Part shown: piece after piece, positions 47,466-57,133 of the stretch
Position numbering within the stretch: the stretch's first letter is position 1
Layout of the letters: each line of letters begins with the position of its first letter
NCBI RefSeq assembly: GCF_002266285.1
Contig: NZ_NPMS01000009.1
Location: 62,001-126,000 of the forward strand
Length of the DNA stretch: 64,000 nucleotides
Direction: 5' to 3'
Source of the DNA: Virgibacillus indicus
GTDB lineage: Bacteria; Bacillota; Bacilli; Bacillales; Amphibacillaceae
Position numbers and translations under genes: made by a program
The notes under the pieces: model-generated
Told to the model about the DNA's origin: nothing
The model's database searches: none
Seen by the model: only the letters and a program-made list of their open reading frames with translations

Positions 47466-47981
47466 ATGACAAAAACAATTGAAAATGCATTCTTAAGCTA
47501 CGGAAATGCTGATGCTCCTGTAAAAGTGGAGGTTTTCTTAAATTTAGCATGTCCTTACTGTGCAACATTCTTTGAAGCAGCAGATCAAACTTTAACGCCA
47601 TTTATAGAAGATGGTCAAGTTCAATATGTTATTAAACATTATGACAAACCCCGGGAAATGCTGTTATATGGTACTTTAGTAAATTTATTTCTTAACTACA
47701 ATGACCCACAACGTATCTATGAAATTATGAAAGATCTATTCGCGAAACAGAGCGAATGGAGTGAGTCAGATAGCGACTCCATTAAAAAAATGCTGACGGA
47801 AGAGTACGGATTAAAAGAGGAACCTGATACGATTGACTTAAGCTTAAAAATTACAGCAGAAGCTATTAAACGTCAGGTGAAAATGGTTCCGACTGTTTTT
47901 ATTAATGAGAAGGAATTTCAGTATCCTGTGGAGATTGATGCGTTCGAATTGAAAGAGGAGATTGAGAAGCTGTTGGGTTAG
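47466..47981 (+). CDS. DsbA-like thioredoxin-fold protein
   Basis: 171 residues with active-site CPYC (29-32) in VFLNLACPYCATFF, a helical insert and the cis-Pro strand KMVPTVFINEKEF. It has no signal peptide, so it should act in the cytoplasm as a thiol oxidoreductase or glutathione/bacillithiol-dependent enzyme. It is 17 nt behind the SsuA-like gene with a GGAGGA site, so it is the last operon member. Its link to sulfonate uptake is unexplained; it could reduce or protect a thiol intermediate. Confidence 0.82.
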   Translation: MTKTIENAFLSYGNADAPVKVEVFLNLACPYCATFFEAADQTLTPFIEDGQVQYVIKHYDKPREMLLYGTLVNLFLNYNDPQRIYEIMKDLFAKQSEWSESDSDSIKKMLTEEYGLKEEPDTIDLSLKITAEAIKRQVKMVPTVFINEKEFQYPVEIDAFELKEEIEKLLG

Positions 47982-48080
47982 GAATGATTGGTGGATGCTT
48001 TTTCGGTTTGCAGGTGATTATTGCAGATTAAAAAGAACTAATTGTGCGGACTTTTGACCCAGTCATTGCAGTGAAAAGGT

Positions 48081-48134
48081 GCCTGACCCCCACTTTGCTA
48101 AAGTATTAAAACTTTAGATAACTAGGGGGCAGGC
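48081..48134. repeat. GGGGACTGA-type palindrome, copy 4
   Basis: GCCTGACCCCC and GGGGGCAGGC flank an AT-rich loop. Confidence 0.8.
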
Positions 48135-48236
48135 GTTTTATTATTGATGGAACATTAGATGGTGGTAATAGTAATTTATATGTGCAAACGTAAATTTTGT
48201 TTTTCGAATAAATCTAATTAATCAAAGTCTACTAAT

Positions 48237-48736
48237 TTAGTGTAGGCTTTTTTCTGGTTTACTTTTTAGTATCAGGTCAAAAATTTGTGATTCGACAAAT
48301 TCCGGGGAGTGACTACTGGCACCACAAACAAGGACATGGAAAAAAGGAAATTCCAACGTATACTGATTCTTTTCCCAATTTTCATCATAAGTAAAAACAG
48401 CTATAGGAACGATCGGTTTCTGGTACTTATTGTACAACATACTAAAATAATGATACATCCGCTTATGAAAATCATCTTGTTTATAACTTTGTGGTTCCAC
48501 ATGAACGATAACTACAACTTCTGTATTTTTCAGTGTTGTCTCAATGACAATATCGAGTCTACGTGTGCTTCCTTTTAACACGTTCGTGTATACTTCTTCG
48601 GACAGTGGCTTAATCGCGTGAAAGTCTAAATTTTCATGAACATCGGGGAAAAATGCTTCAAGGAATTCTTTGAAAAATGTGTTAATGAGTTCTTTGTGTA
48701 ATTGGTCATGTCCAGTGTAGGTAGATTTTGAGCCAT
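48237..48736 (-). pseudogene. Rpn-family recombination-promoting nuclease, degraded
   Basis: The frame reads STYTGHDQLHKELINTFFKE, FLEAFFPDVHENLDFHAIKP, then RRLDIVIETTL and VVVIVHVEPQSYKQDDFHKR, the PD-(D/E)xK core of Rpn/DUF4351 proteins. The natural ATG (48736) is out of frame by one A (GCTCAAAATC; CAAAAATC would read MAQKSTYTG). The C-terminal helical third is missing, so the gene is broken at both ends. Confidence 0.8.
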
Positions 48737-48889
48737 GCCTGCCAATTAAAAACACTCTTAGATAACTCTTAAATCAGTGAAAAGGTGACTGTAAACCACA
48801 AACCAAAAAAGTCCTCGCATATAGATACATAGTATGATATAATCGTTTAAATATTTCAATACTTTAAAGCGGTAAAGGGGAGAATTTAA

Positions 48890-49897
48890 ATGAGAAAGGT
48901 ACTACTATTCATAGCAATTATAGGTATTGTCATTTTAACAGCTTGTGGTTCAAATGATGCTTCAGGCACGGAGGAATCAAATGGAGATTCTTCGTCTGAT
49001 GCTGGTCAGACATATACGGTTGGTGCAACACAAATTGTTGAGCATCCTTCATTGGATGAAGCATATAAAGGGTTTCAGGATGCACTGGCAGATGCTGGCC
49101 TTGATGTAGAGTATGATTACAAAAGTGCACAAAATGATCAGAACAATGTGAAGCCAATTTCGGATGGTTTCGTAGCAGACAATGTTGATTTGATTTTTGC
49201 AAATTCAACACCTAGTGCATTAGGTGCCCTACAGGCTACGAGTGACATTCCAATCGTGTTTACATCGGTAACAGATGCAGTTGATGCTGGACTGGTACCT
49301 TCTATGGATGAACCAGGTGAAAATATTACAGGGGTTGTTGATCTTCATCCAGAAGCAATTCAGGAAACAGTAGCATTTATTGATGCTCATTTTCCTGATG
49401 CAAGTGTAGGAATGGTTTATAATGCTGGAGAACAAAATTCTGTTACCCAGGTTGAAGCGGTTAAGGCGGCGGCTGAAGATACCGGATTAAGCATTGTTGA
49501 GCGTACCGTAGCAAATTCTGCTGAAGTACAGCAAGCGGCAACAACACTTGTTTCGGAAGTGGATGTTTTTTATATCATTACAGATAATACCGTTGTTTCT
49601 GCATTAGACAGTGTTGTTGGAGCTGCAAATGATCAGGATATCCCACTAATTGTTGGAGAACCTGATTCATTGGCAAAGGGCGGATTTGCTACCTTTGGAA
49701 TTGACTATCATACAATCGGATACCGAACTGGCGAAATGGCGGCACAAATTTTAACAGGGGAAAAGTCACCAAGTGATTTCCCTGTAGAGTATCCACCAGA
49801 GATTCAATTATTTATTAATAAACAAGCAGCTGAAGAGCAGAGTGTGGAATGGAATGCTGAATGGGATGATGCTGCACAGTTTGTTGAAACAGAATAA
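48890..49897 (+). CDS. ABC substrate-binding lipoprotein, TrpX/DUF534 family
   Basis: 335 residues. Lipobox LTAC (Cys19). The mature protein is a periplasmic-binding-like fold: GATQIVEHPSLDEAYKGFQD, DLIFANSTPSALGALQATSD, PIVFTSVTDAVDAGLVPSMD and GGFATFGIDYHTIGYRTGEM, as in PF04392/TrpX proteins of Firmicutes. These are linked to tryptophan or tyrosine uptake, often under T-box control; I see no T-box here. Promoter-like TATAAT at 48837-48842. Confidence 0.87.
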   Translation: MRKVLLFIAIIGIVILTACGSNDASGTEESNGDSSSDAGQTYTVGATQIVEHPSLDEAYKGFQDALADAGLDVEYDYKSAQNDQNNVKPISDGFVADNVDLIFANSTPSALGALQATSDIPIVFTSVTDAVDAGLVPSMDEPGENITGVVDLHPEAIQETVAFIDAHFPDASVGMVYNAGEQNSVTQVEAVKAAAEDTGLSIVERTVANSAEVQQAATTLVSEVDVFYIITDNTVVSALDSVVGAANDQDIPLIVGEPDSLAKGGFATFGIDYHTIGYRTGEMAAQILTGEKSPSDFPVEYPPEIQLFINKQAAEEQSVEWNAEWDDAAQFVETE

Positions 49898-49967
49898 TAG
49901 ATAATAGTGTTTGTTGCGTCATTTTAACCAGAGTTTTTGAACATCCTATTTTCAGAAATTATTGAAA

Positions 49968-50004
49968 AGAGCCAGGCAATGTGCCGGCTCTCTTATCTTT
50001 TATT
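49968..50004 (+). terminator. Hairpin with U-rich tail between binding protein and permease
   Basis: AGAGCC-A-GGCA, loop ATG, TGCCGGCTCT, then TTATCTTTT. It lies 25 nt before the permease start and may make the binding protein more abundant than the membrane parts. Confidence 0.65.
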
Positions 50005-50028
50005 TGTTGCTTCAGGAGGGATAAAATC

Positions 50029-51021
50029 ATGTTTATATCAATGTTTGGTGCTGTGGAATCAGGTGTCATTTATGCCATTATGGCCTTGGGGGTTTATTTA
50101 ACCTTCCGTGTTCTGGATTTTCCTGATTTGACTGTAGATGGAAGCTTTGTTACAGGAGCTGCTGTAGCCGCAATTTCAATTGTGAATGGTATTCCTCCGA
50201 TTTACGCAACCGCAATGGGAGCAATTGCTGGTTTTATAGCTGGATGTATTACAGGTTTATTGCATACAAAGGGGAAAATCAATGCATTATTATCAGGAAT
50301 TCTAATGATGACAGCCTTGTATTCTATTAATTTGCGAATTATGGGACAGCCGACACTATCCATGTTGAATGAGACAACCATATTCAGCCAATTGGAGTCC
50401 ATGTGGGCAGCAACAGGTATTGACTCATTTCTGAATGGTTTATTAGCATCTATTGGCTTAGAGCAATTCCCTTCTACCTGGGCAATTGTATTCGTTATGA
50501 TCATCGTAACTGTTCTGATAAAATTTATTACTGATTTTTATTTAAAAACAGAAGTCGGCCTTGCGTTAAGAGCAATAGGTGATAATAAAAAAATGATCCG
50601 CAGTTTATCCGCAAATACCGATACCCTTACGATTGTTGGTGTTGGAATATCAAATGGTTTTGTTGCACTTTCAGGGGCATTATATGCTCAGCTTGGTGCG
50701 TTTTCAGATGTAAATATGGGGATTGGAATGATTGTTATTGGTCTCGCCTCTGTTATTATCGGGGAAGCATTGTTTGGCAAAAAAACAATTGCAAGAGTGA
50801 CACTGGCTGTCATTTGTGGAGCAGTCATCTATCGAATGATTGTCACATTAGCTCTTCGTGTGGACTTCCTGGATACCGGAGACATGAAGCTTATCACGGC
50901 AATCATTGTTATCACCGCATTAGTGGCACCAAAGACACTTCAGATAAGAAGAGAAAAAAAGCGCCGTTCAGAGAAACGGGAACAACTGGGACGACAAGCA
51001 GAGGGGGACAGTCATGCTTAA
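50029..51021 (+). CDS. ABC transporter permease, TrpY-like (branched-chain/sugar permease family)
   Basis: 330 residues with about nine hydrophobic segments: VESGVIYAIMALGVYLTFRVLDFPDLTVDGS is characteristic of this permease subfamily, and GLALRAIGDNKKMIRSL is the coupling loop. I take ATG 50029 behind CAGGAGGGAT; the longer frame starts inside the hairpin. Confidence 0.88.
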   Translation: MFISMFGAVESGVIYAIMALGVYLTFRVLDFPDLTVDGSFVTGAAVAAISIVNGIPPIYATAMGAIAGFIAGCITGLLHTKGKINALLSGILMMTALYSINLRIMGQPTLSMLNETTIFSQLESMWAATGIDSFLNGLLASIGLEQFPSTWAIVFVMIIVTVLIKFITDFYLKTEVGLALRAIGDNKKMIRSLSANTDTLTIVGVGISNGFVALSGALYAQLGAFSDVNMGIGMIVIGLASVIIGEALFGKKTIARVTLAVICGAVIYRMIVTLALRVDFLDTGDMKLITAIIVITALVAPKTLQIRREKKRRSEKREQLGRQAEGDSHA

Positions 51022-51808
51022 GCTGACGAATATTTCACTCACATTTAACGAAGGCACCTTGGACGAGAAAAAAGCATTGAATGATATTAATTTAGAGATG
51101 GAAAAAGGCGAATTTGTAACGGTTATCGGGAGTAATGGAGCTGGTAAGTCGACAATCATGAATGTTATCTCCGGCAACTTGATTCCGGATGTCGGGGATG
51201 TCTATATTGATGGAAAACAAGTTGTGCATTTACCTGAATATAAGCGTTCGCCCTACATCGGCCGTGTATTTCAAGACCCTAATGCCGGTACGGCACCATC
51301 CATGACAATTGAAGAGAATTTGGCAATGGCTTATTCGCGTACAAAGAAAAGAAAACTAAGCCTTGGGGTAACTAAAAAGCGTAAAGAAATGTTTAAGGAG
51401 CACCTGAAAACGCTGGATATTGGGCTGGAGGACCGTCTAACTGCAAAGGTCGGCCTGCTTTCCGGTGGTGAAAGACAGGCACTCTCCTTATTAATGACAA
51501 CCTTCACCGAACCTAATATTCTATTATTAGATGAACATACAGCTGCACTTGATCCATCACGTGCAGAATTAATTACCAATCTTACGGAAAAAGTAGTACG
51601 GGAATCAGGATTAACAACATTAATGGTCACCCACAATATGCAGCAAGCACTGGATTTAGGCAACCGGTTAATTATGATGGATAAAGGGAAAATCATTTTC
51701 GATGTAAGCGGTGTAGAACAGGAGAAACTCACGGTCCAAGATCTATTAAATGAATTTCAGAACATACGTGGTGCTCAGTTTGAGGACGACAGGGTTGTAC
51801 TGGGATGA
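51014..51808 (+). CDS. ABC transporter ATPase, TrpZ-like
   Basis: 264 residues. Walker A GSNGAGKST, signature LLSGGERQALSLLM, Walker B ILLLDEHTAALDP and switch VTHNMQQALD. DEH instead of DEP after the Walker B is usual in this subfamily. Overlaps the permease gene by 8 nt. Confidence 0.9.
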   Translation: MLKLTNISLTFNEGTLDEKKALNDINLEMEKGEFVTVIGSNGAGKSTIMNVISGNLIPDVGDVYIDGKQVVHLPEYKRSPYIGRVFQDPNAGTAPSMTIEENLAMAYSRTKKRKLSLGVTKKRKEMFKEHLKTLDIGLEDRLTAKVGLLSGGERQALSLLMTTFTEPNILLLDEHTAALDPSRAELITNLTEKVVRESGLTTLMVTHNMQQALDLGNRLIMMDKGKIIFDVSGVEQEKLTVQDLLNEFQNIRGAQFEDDRVVLG

Positions 51809-52008
51809 TTATCTATGGGGTGAAGGCAGCATTCGTTGTTTTTGGGGCGTTTTTCTGAAAAGGCTCTGTGGCCGAGACAGATTAATGGCGTTGGTGCACA
51901 GATTCCCCAACACTTCCGGGCGAAGTACTAAGCTCTCAGTCCCCTCCCTTCCCCTCTCAATTGAAATCATTTATAATTATCTTAAAACTAATGTAGGAGT
52001 GTTAAAAA

Positions 52009-52239
52009 ATGAAGCCTATAAAGGTTGAACAGGAAAATCTTAAAGAAGCAATTAAAAATGGTCAATCATACATTCAAGTAGACGATAAAAAATATTTACT
52101 ATTGGAAGTAGATGAAATAAACCAAAATGAAAATTACGTTGTTTCAGATCCAGTCGAAGAAAAAAAGTTACTGGATGCATTAAACAAACATAACCCCATT
52201 CTGACTGAAGATGAAATTAATAAGATGCTAAAGAGATAG
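52009..52239 (+). CDS. Small antitoxin-like protein
   Basis: 76 residues: MKPIKVEQENLKEAIKNGQS, YIQVDDKKYLLLEV, then a charged helical tail ILTEDEINKMLKR. The beta-alpha opening and charged tail are like small Phd/antitoxin-type proteins of Firmicutes. No toxin gene follows within 600 bp. AGGAGTG precedes the ATG. Assignment is tentative. Confidence 0.55.
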   Translation: MKPIKVEQENLKEAIKNGQSYIQVDDKKYLLLEVDEINQNENYVVSDPVEEKKLLDALNKHNPILTEDEINKMLKR

Positions 52240-52349
52240 TTATGAATATACTTTGGAGAGATTCCTAACTACTTTAGCGTATTAGCAGAGCGACAGACTG
52301 ACCTCAAAAGTTCCTAATAAAACAAAAATATCCATTCGATATACAATTA

Positions 52350-52847
52350 CTATAATTGTTTTTTCAAATCCTCAATTACTTCCTTTTCTAATCGTGTTAC
52401 TTTCGATATAAAATCGATGCTTGCCCCTTCCTTAAGCATTTCAATCGCTACTTGAATGATTCCTTCTTTTTTTCCTTCCTTTATTCCTTTCCTTCTTTCC
52501 GTCCAATTTCTTTCCCTTTTTCCTCATACGAAATTGGAATTTTCAAAATCCTATCTGCTTCCGGTAATATATCAGATGCTGTTTCGCAGGATCCAGCTGC
52601 ATTCTGGTAATCATAAGCAGGAATTCCTTCTTTACCTGCACCCGTTCTTCTTCCTTATACCCCATTTTACTCATCATTGCTGCAGCAGCTGGATTGTCTG
52701 AACGAATATAATCACGCCAATTCTATGTTTTTAAATGAATTGTCATGTAGTTAAACGCAAGAACATGAAAAAAGGGAAATTCCATCGTATACTGATTCTT
52801 TTCCAAATTTTCACCATAAGTAAAAACAGCAATCGGTACAATCGGCT
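52350..52847 (-). pseudogene. Rpn-family nuclease remnant (C-terminal part)
   Basis: On the minus strand the end reads EGIIQVAIEMLKEGASIDFI then SKVTRLEKEVIEDLKKQL, preceded by KKEG repeats, as at the C-terminus of Rpn proteins. The segment 52755-52846 matches 48335-48421 at the DNA level. Frames are interrupted, and the N-terminal part is absent. Confidence 0.75.
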
Positions 52848-52897
52848 TTTAATTGGGAAGTGACACCGAAATCTAAGCTACTTCTTCTAACACCATT

Positions 52898-54376
52898 TTA
52901 CAAGTTTAATGATCGTGAACTTGAGTTATCCACCTCTTTGAGAAGTTCTGCATTTTCCGCTAATGATTCATCATAAGAAGGAATCATTTCCTTTAGTTTT
53001 GGTTGCCAACTCCCGAGATATTGGGAAAAGTTGTACTTCAATACATCAAGCATAATTGCGACAGATGTTGAGGCACCTGGTGATTCGCCGAGCAATGCTA
53101 CCATTGAATGGTCTTCTGAATGGATAATTTCTGTTCCAAATTGAATCATTCCTCTTCCCGAACCATCGATATCCTTAATTACTTGTACACGTTTACCAGC
53201 GACGACTAATTCCCAATCTTTATCTTTTGCATGTGGCACAAAAGTACGCAATTTCTCCATCCGTTTTGCTTTTGAAGCAAGAACTTCTTCAATTGAATAT
53301 TTGATAAGTGAAGTATTTTTAGCACCCGCAGCCAGCAGTGTCAACATATTATCTCGTTTAATTGATTTGAAAAAATCCATATTAGAACCCTTCTTTAGAA
53401 ACTTTGGACCAATACTTGCAAACGGTCCAAACAATAGGGTACTTTTGCCTTCTATATAACGTCTATCCAGATGAGGTACGGTCATTGGTGGGGTACCATC
53501 GGGTTCTTTTCCATAAACTTTCGCTTCATGTTGATTGACAATATCAGGATTCGTGCAAACTAAAAATTCTCCACTGATTGGGAAGCCACCAATGTGCTTA
53601 CTTTCAGGAATTTTTGTTTTTTGTAATAAAGGAATAGCACCGCCACCTGCACCAATAAATACGAAATCAGCTGTATAGTATTCAATTGTATCAGCTTCCA
53701 AATTACGTACGCTAACCTCCCACTTGCCATCCTCTACGCGTTTTATATCTGTGACAGTACTTTTGTATTGGACACTTATATTATCTTGTTTTTCTAAGTT
53801 GGTAGCCATTTTACGTGTCAGCTCACCAAAATTAACATCTGTTCCCGAATCCATTTTAGTTCCGGCAATAGGTTCTTCCGACGTACGCCCTTCCATCATT
53901 AATGGCATCCATTCCGATAATTGTTTTGGATCCTCAGAATATATCATTGTTTCAAACATTGGAAGGGGGGATAGGGCGTTAAAACGTTTCCTTAGAAAGT
54001 CCACATGTTTTTCACCATATACAAAACTGTGATGTGGTAAGGCTCGAATAAAGCTTTGTGGATCATGAATGTCATTTTCTTCTACTAAATGGGCCCAAAA
54101 TTGTTTTGATATTTGAAACTGTTCATTAATTTCAACTGCCATACTTGTATCAATGGAGCCATCTGGTTGTTCAACGGTATAGTTCAACTCACATAATGCA
54201 GCATGTCCTGTACCGGCATTGTTCCATTCATTAGAGCTTTCATCTCCAGCTTGGTCAAGCTTTTCAAAGAGTTTAATATTCCAATTTGGTTCTAATTTAT
54301 TTAAAAGCGTGCCAAGTGTTGTGCTCATGATACCAGCACCAATTAAAATAACATCTTTTTTTTGTTTATCATTCAT
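52898..54376 (-). CDS. mqo: Malate:quinone oxidoreductase
   Basis: 492 residues, full length for Mqo. FAD-binding [20 protein letters not shown] at the start, [44 protein letters not shown] and a C-terminal [17 protein letters not shown]. It oxidises malate to oxaloacetate and reduces menaquinone at the membrane, bypassing NAD-malate dehydrogenase in the TCA cycle. Good GGAGG site before ATG. Confidence 0.96.
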   Translation of the reverse strand: MNDKQKKDVILIGAGIMSTTLGTLLNKLEPNWNIKLFEKLDQAGDESSNEWNNAGTGHAALCELNYTVEQPDGSIDTSMAVEINEQFQISKQFWAHLVEENDIHDPQSFIRALPHHSFVYGEKHVDFLRKRFNALSPLPMFETMIYSEDPKQLSEWMPLMMEGRTSEEPIAGTKMDSGTDVNFGELTRKMATNLEKQDNISVQYKSTVTDIKRVEDGKWEVSVRNLEADTIEYYTADFVFIGAGGGAIPLLQKTKIPESKHIGGFPISGEFLVCTNPDIVNQHEAKVYGKEPDGTPPMTVPHLDRRYIEGKSTLLFGPFASIGPKFLKKGSNMDFFKSIKRDNMLTLLAAGAKNTSLIKYSIEEVLASKAKRMEKLRTFVPHAKDKDWELVVAGKRVQVIKDIDGSGRGMIQFGTEIIHSEDHSMVALLGESPGASTSVAIMLDVLKYNFSQYLGSWQPKLKEMIPSYDESLAENAELLKEVDNSSSRSLNL

Positions 54377-54455
54377 CTTTTTTACCTCCAGATTATATCC
54401 AAAACATGTATTATAAGATTAAATAAAATGCCTGGAAATCAATATTTAGGGAAAA

Positions 54456-54513
54456 GTGTCAGTCCCCCACTTCTCTAAAGCGTTAATATATTACTTCATT
54501 GGGGGTCAGGCAC
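54456..54513. repeat. GGGGACTGA palindrome, copy 5
   Basis: GTGTCAGTCCCCCA and TGGGGGTCAGGCAC flank an AT-rich loop, just after the stop of the next minus-strand gene. Confidence 0.85.
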
Positions 54514-54534
54514 CACCTCTTAGGTACCTTTCTT

Positions 54535-55149
54535 TTACTTTCGTTTTCTTTTTCCACCTGATCTAGATATGCCTGAAAATGCTCCGCCAAATACTTCCCT
54601 TCTTGATCTGTTACCGTCACTATTTGGGGAGTGGTGGTAAGGAAACTTATCCGCATAGTAAAAATCACTCTTGCGTAAATCCTCAGGGGTGTAAGTTCCT
54701 TTATTCTGTTTCTGGTTTTTCATATGTTCTTCCTTGCTTCTCATCTTTTTAATTCGCGGAAGTATTACATTTTTGTAAAATGCCTGCTTAAAGTGGCTCT
54801 TCACTTTTATTGATAACTTATCAGCATCAATTGGCATATAGGATATACGATATCTGCCCATCTTTTTAATAAATTTTTGGTCCGCATCTTGTTTTTCTAT
54901 GAATATATTTATTTTATTATCGAATTTAATAGCAATAAAATCTTTGCTAATATTTTGCTTGTTGTGAATTATCGACTTATCTAAAGTAACTTTAACAACC
55001 GCTTTTTGATGTGTGTATTTTTTCTTAACCTTCAATGAATATTTACTTCTTTTCTTTCTAAAAGCTGACAATGGAACATCAACAATGTGTACCTGATGTC
55101 TTATATCCTCTGAATTAGTCACTTTTAGTTTGGAACTTATCTCCATCAT
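54535..55149 (-). CDS. Lys-rich protein of unknown function
   Basis: 204 residues, strongly basic, no signal or membrane segment. The N-terminal 130 residues look like a beta-alpha domain (FIAIKFDNKINIFIEKQDAD, then YRISYMPIDADKLSIKVKSH). The C-terminal 60 are low-complexity Ser/Gly/Lys (GGAFSGISRSGGKRKRK). I recognise no family. It lies between mqo and a restriction-modification locus. Confidence 0.55.
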   Translation of the reverse strand: MMEISSKLKVTNSEDIRHQVHIVDVPLSAFRKKRSKYSLKVKKKYTHQKAVVKVTLDKSIIHNKQNISKDFIAIKFDNKINIFIEKQDADQKFIKKMGRYRISYMPIDADKLSIKVKSHFKQAFYKNVILPRIKKMRSKEEHMKNQKQNKGTYTPEDLRKSDFYYADKFPYHHSPNSDGNRSRREVFGGAFSGISRSGGKRKRK

Positions 55150-55484
55150 TATTCTCCGCCAATCTGATTATTTCTTTGAAAATAACCAAGCCGCACCCTC
55201 TGTCAATTCGGTAAGTACTATCCAACAATTTCTTATAATGGTCTCTATGCCTTTCTTATCAAGGAATTGCGCTATTTATATTATTGCATATTACCTTCAG
55301 TTATCGGATGTCTTTAGTAGTATGTAACCAATTATGTGACCAGTTGAGTTGCAAATTGGAAACTACTAATCGTAACATTAGACTGGATAAAACAATAATT
55401 ATGTTTGATATCATTGACTGTCACTCAGATTGAGTTGTGTCAATGGTTAAATAATTGTAAGTATGTAGAAGTCTTAGATGAAGG
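55150..55484. other. Gap without recognised features
   Basis: AT-rich, with no convincing gene, terminator or repeat. The last part, up to the stop at 55485, is non-coding. Confidence 0.45.
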
Positions 55485-55952
55485 TTAATGATTGTCTTCA
55501 ATTTTACTATATTTATAAAGTATATCTTTTATATCACTATCTAATTTATTCTGCTTAAGTTTTCTATTCCAACGACTAGTTAATTTTGGTTTTTCTATAT
55601 CTTTTTTCATTGCTTTAACTAAATCAGTCAATTCTTGTATTCCTTGTTCACTGTTAGTATTGATACTATTTTTCTCACAAACTGCCATTTTATTTAATAC
55701 TTCACTCGACCCGTATAACACACATAAATGCTTGAAGATAAGATAACGCTTATTTGTGTCTTTCTGTATAAAGTCTTTATTAAATTCATGCAAAACATTA
55801 ATATATTGAAAATAATAATCCCCTTTTTTATCAGCAATTTTCATAAGATTATCCTTATTTTTAGCAAACAAAGAGTTCAAATAAGCGCCAATTATTAATG
55901 CAAAAATAGATACAAACCAGCCATTGGAATTTATCCATTCAAATATAGCCAC
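55485..55952 (-). CDS. Single-pass membrane protein, unknown
   Basis: 155 residues: an N-terminal membrane helix (NGWFVSIFALIIGAYLNSLF, about 9-29) and a cytoplasmic helical domain with YFQYINVLHEFNKDFI. Small membrane proteins of this shape are frequent near defence loci, but no family is recognised. ATG preceded by GAGGTGGAG. Confidence 0.6.
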   Translation of the reverse strand: MAIFEWINSNGWFVSIFALIIGAYLNSLFAKNKDNLMKIADKKGDYYFQYINVLHEFNKDFIQKDTNKRYLIFKHLCVLYGSSEVLNKMAVCEKNSINTNSEQGIQELTDLVKAMKKDIEKPKLTSRWNRKLKQNKLDSDIKDILYKYSKIEDNH

Positions 55953-56099
55953 AATTACTCCACCTCTAATCCCATTTCCTTGCTTTTCAATAAAATTGTT
56001 ATATATTTCAATTTACTTATGCTCCATAGCTTTGTAATCAAAAATTGCCGTAATGTTAAATTCGATGTAATATAATAAGATAGAGAGAAGGTATATACT

Positions 56100-56852
56100 A
56101 TGCCTATTATAAATTATGGAACTACAACTATTCATTACTACCAATATAAAGAAACCCGAAATGATGTTAAGATTTCAGTCAATCTCATCAATGGTGTCGA
56201 AATATATACCCCAGAAAACATAGATGATGCCAAATTAAATCAAATTGCCAAGCAAAAGGCCCCATGGATTTCTAAGAAACTTCAGGAACTTAACGAAGTA
56301 AAAGCAACAGTTCAATCCAAAGAGTTCGTAAGTGGTGAAAAGTTACCTTACCTAGGTCGTCACTATCGACTGAAGGTACATAAAGAAGCCATTCCTAAAG
56401 CTTCGTTTCAGTTCAAACAAGGACGTTTCATCGCTAGCGTTCCTCGTGTGTGGTCTCAGGACCAAATACAAGAGCATCTCGAACAAAAGCTCATTCATTG
56501 GTATCGTGACCATGGTTTTAAGAAAATTAACGAGCGAGCTAAAGAATTCCAGTCCATGTTAGGGGTTGAACCCCGGTCACTACAATTAAAAACACAACAT
56601 AAACGTTGGGGAACATGCACCCCAAATGGTGATATCTATCTGAATTGGCGAATCGTGATGGCACCCGTTCGAGTGATTGATTATATAATAGTGCATGAGT
56701 TAGCTCATCTAATCGTTCCCGAGCATAATGATAATTTTTGGCGGATAGTCAGAGCGACACTTCCTCATTATAAGGAAGCAAAAGAATGGTTAAGAGTTCA
56801 TGGTGTTGAATTACATTGTATTTCTAATTTAACTAATTACGAATTATTTTAA
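56100..56852 (+). CDS. YgjP/SprT-like metallopeptidase (DUF45)
   Basis: 250 residues of the YgjP-type DUF45 family: WGTCTPNGDIYLNWRIVMAP followed by the zinc motif HELAH (199-203) and a third ligand in PEHNDNFW (His209). Such genes are often found next to type I restriction loci, as here (convergent with hsdR). Proposed role is proteolytic control of the complex, which is inference. It overlaps the next minus-strand gene by 4 nt. Confidence 0.88.
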   Translation: MPIINYGTTTIHYYQYKETRNDVKISVNLINGVEIYTPENIDDAKLNQIAKQKAPWISKKLQELNEVKATVQSKEFVSGEKLPYLGRHYRLKVHKEAIPKASFQFKQGRFIASVPRVWSQDQIQEHLEQKLIHWYRDHGFKKINERAKEFQSMLGVEPRSLQLKTQHKRWGTCTPNGDIYLNWRIVMAPVRVIDYIIVHELAHLIVPEHNDNFWRIVRATLPHYKEAKEWLRVHGVELHCISNLTNYELF

Positions 56853-57061
56853 CTTTTCTTTTCTACTGCTTTAACTAATCTAATAAACCAGTAAAGTGCA
56901 ATCCAAGGTAATATGATAGTAGTAACAAAACGTAATATCACATAAAATGTCGTTCCAGTAAATGCCGTTATTTCATTAGGTAATGCAATAATAATAAAGA
57001 TAGCTACTGCTAAAAGGATAATAATCAACAATTTATTTAAAAACCCAGACACATTATTCAC
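56849..57061 (-). CDS. Small two-helix membrane protein
   Basis: 70 residues with two membrane helices (about 9-28 and 38-62). No family recognised. It lies downstream of the hsdR terminator with no obvious ribosome binding site better than AAAAAGGAT. Confidence 0.5.
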   Translation of the reverse strand: MNNVSGFLNKLLIIILLAVAIFIIIALPNEITAFTGTTFYVILRFVTTIILPWIALYWFIRLVKAVEKKS

Positions 57062-57074
57062 ATCCGATCCTTTT

Positions 57075-57122
57075 TAAAAAAATGAGGCACAATACGTAAT
57101 CTACTACTAATACTGTGCCTCC
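57075..57122 (-). terminator. Terminator of the hsd operon
   Basis: Minus-strand GGAGGCACAGTA ... TATTGTGCCTC followed by ATTTTTTT. Confidence 0.85.
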
Positions 57123-57133
57123 TTTATAATTTA

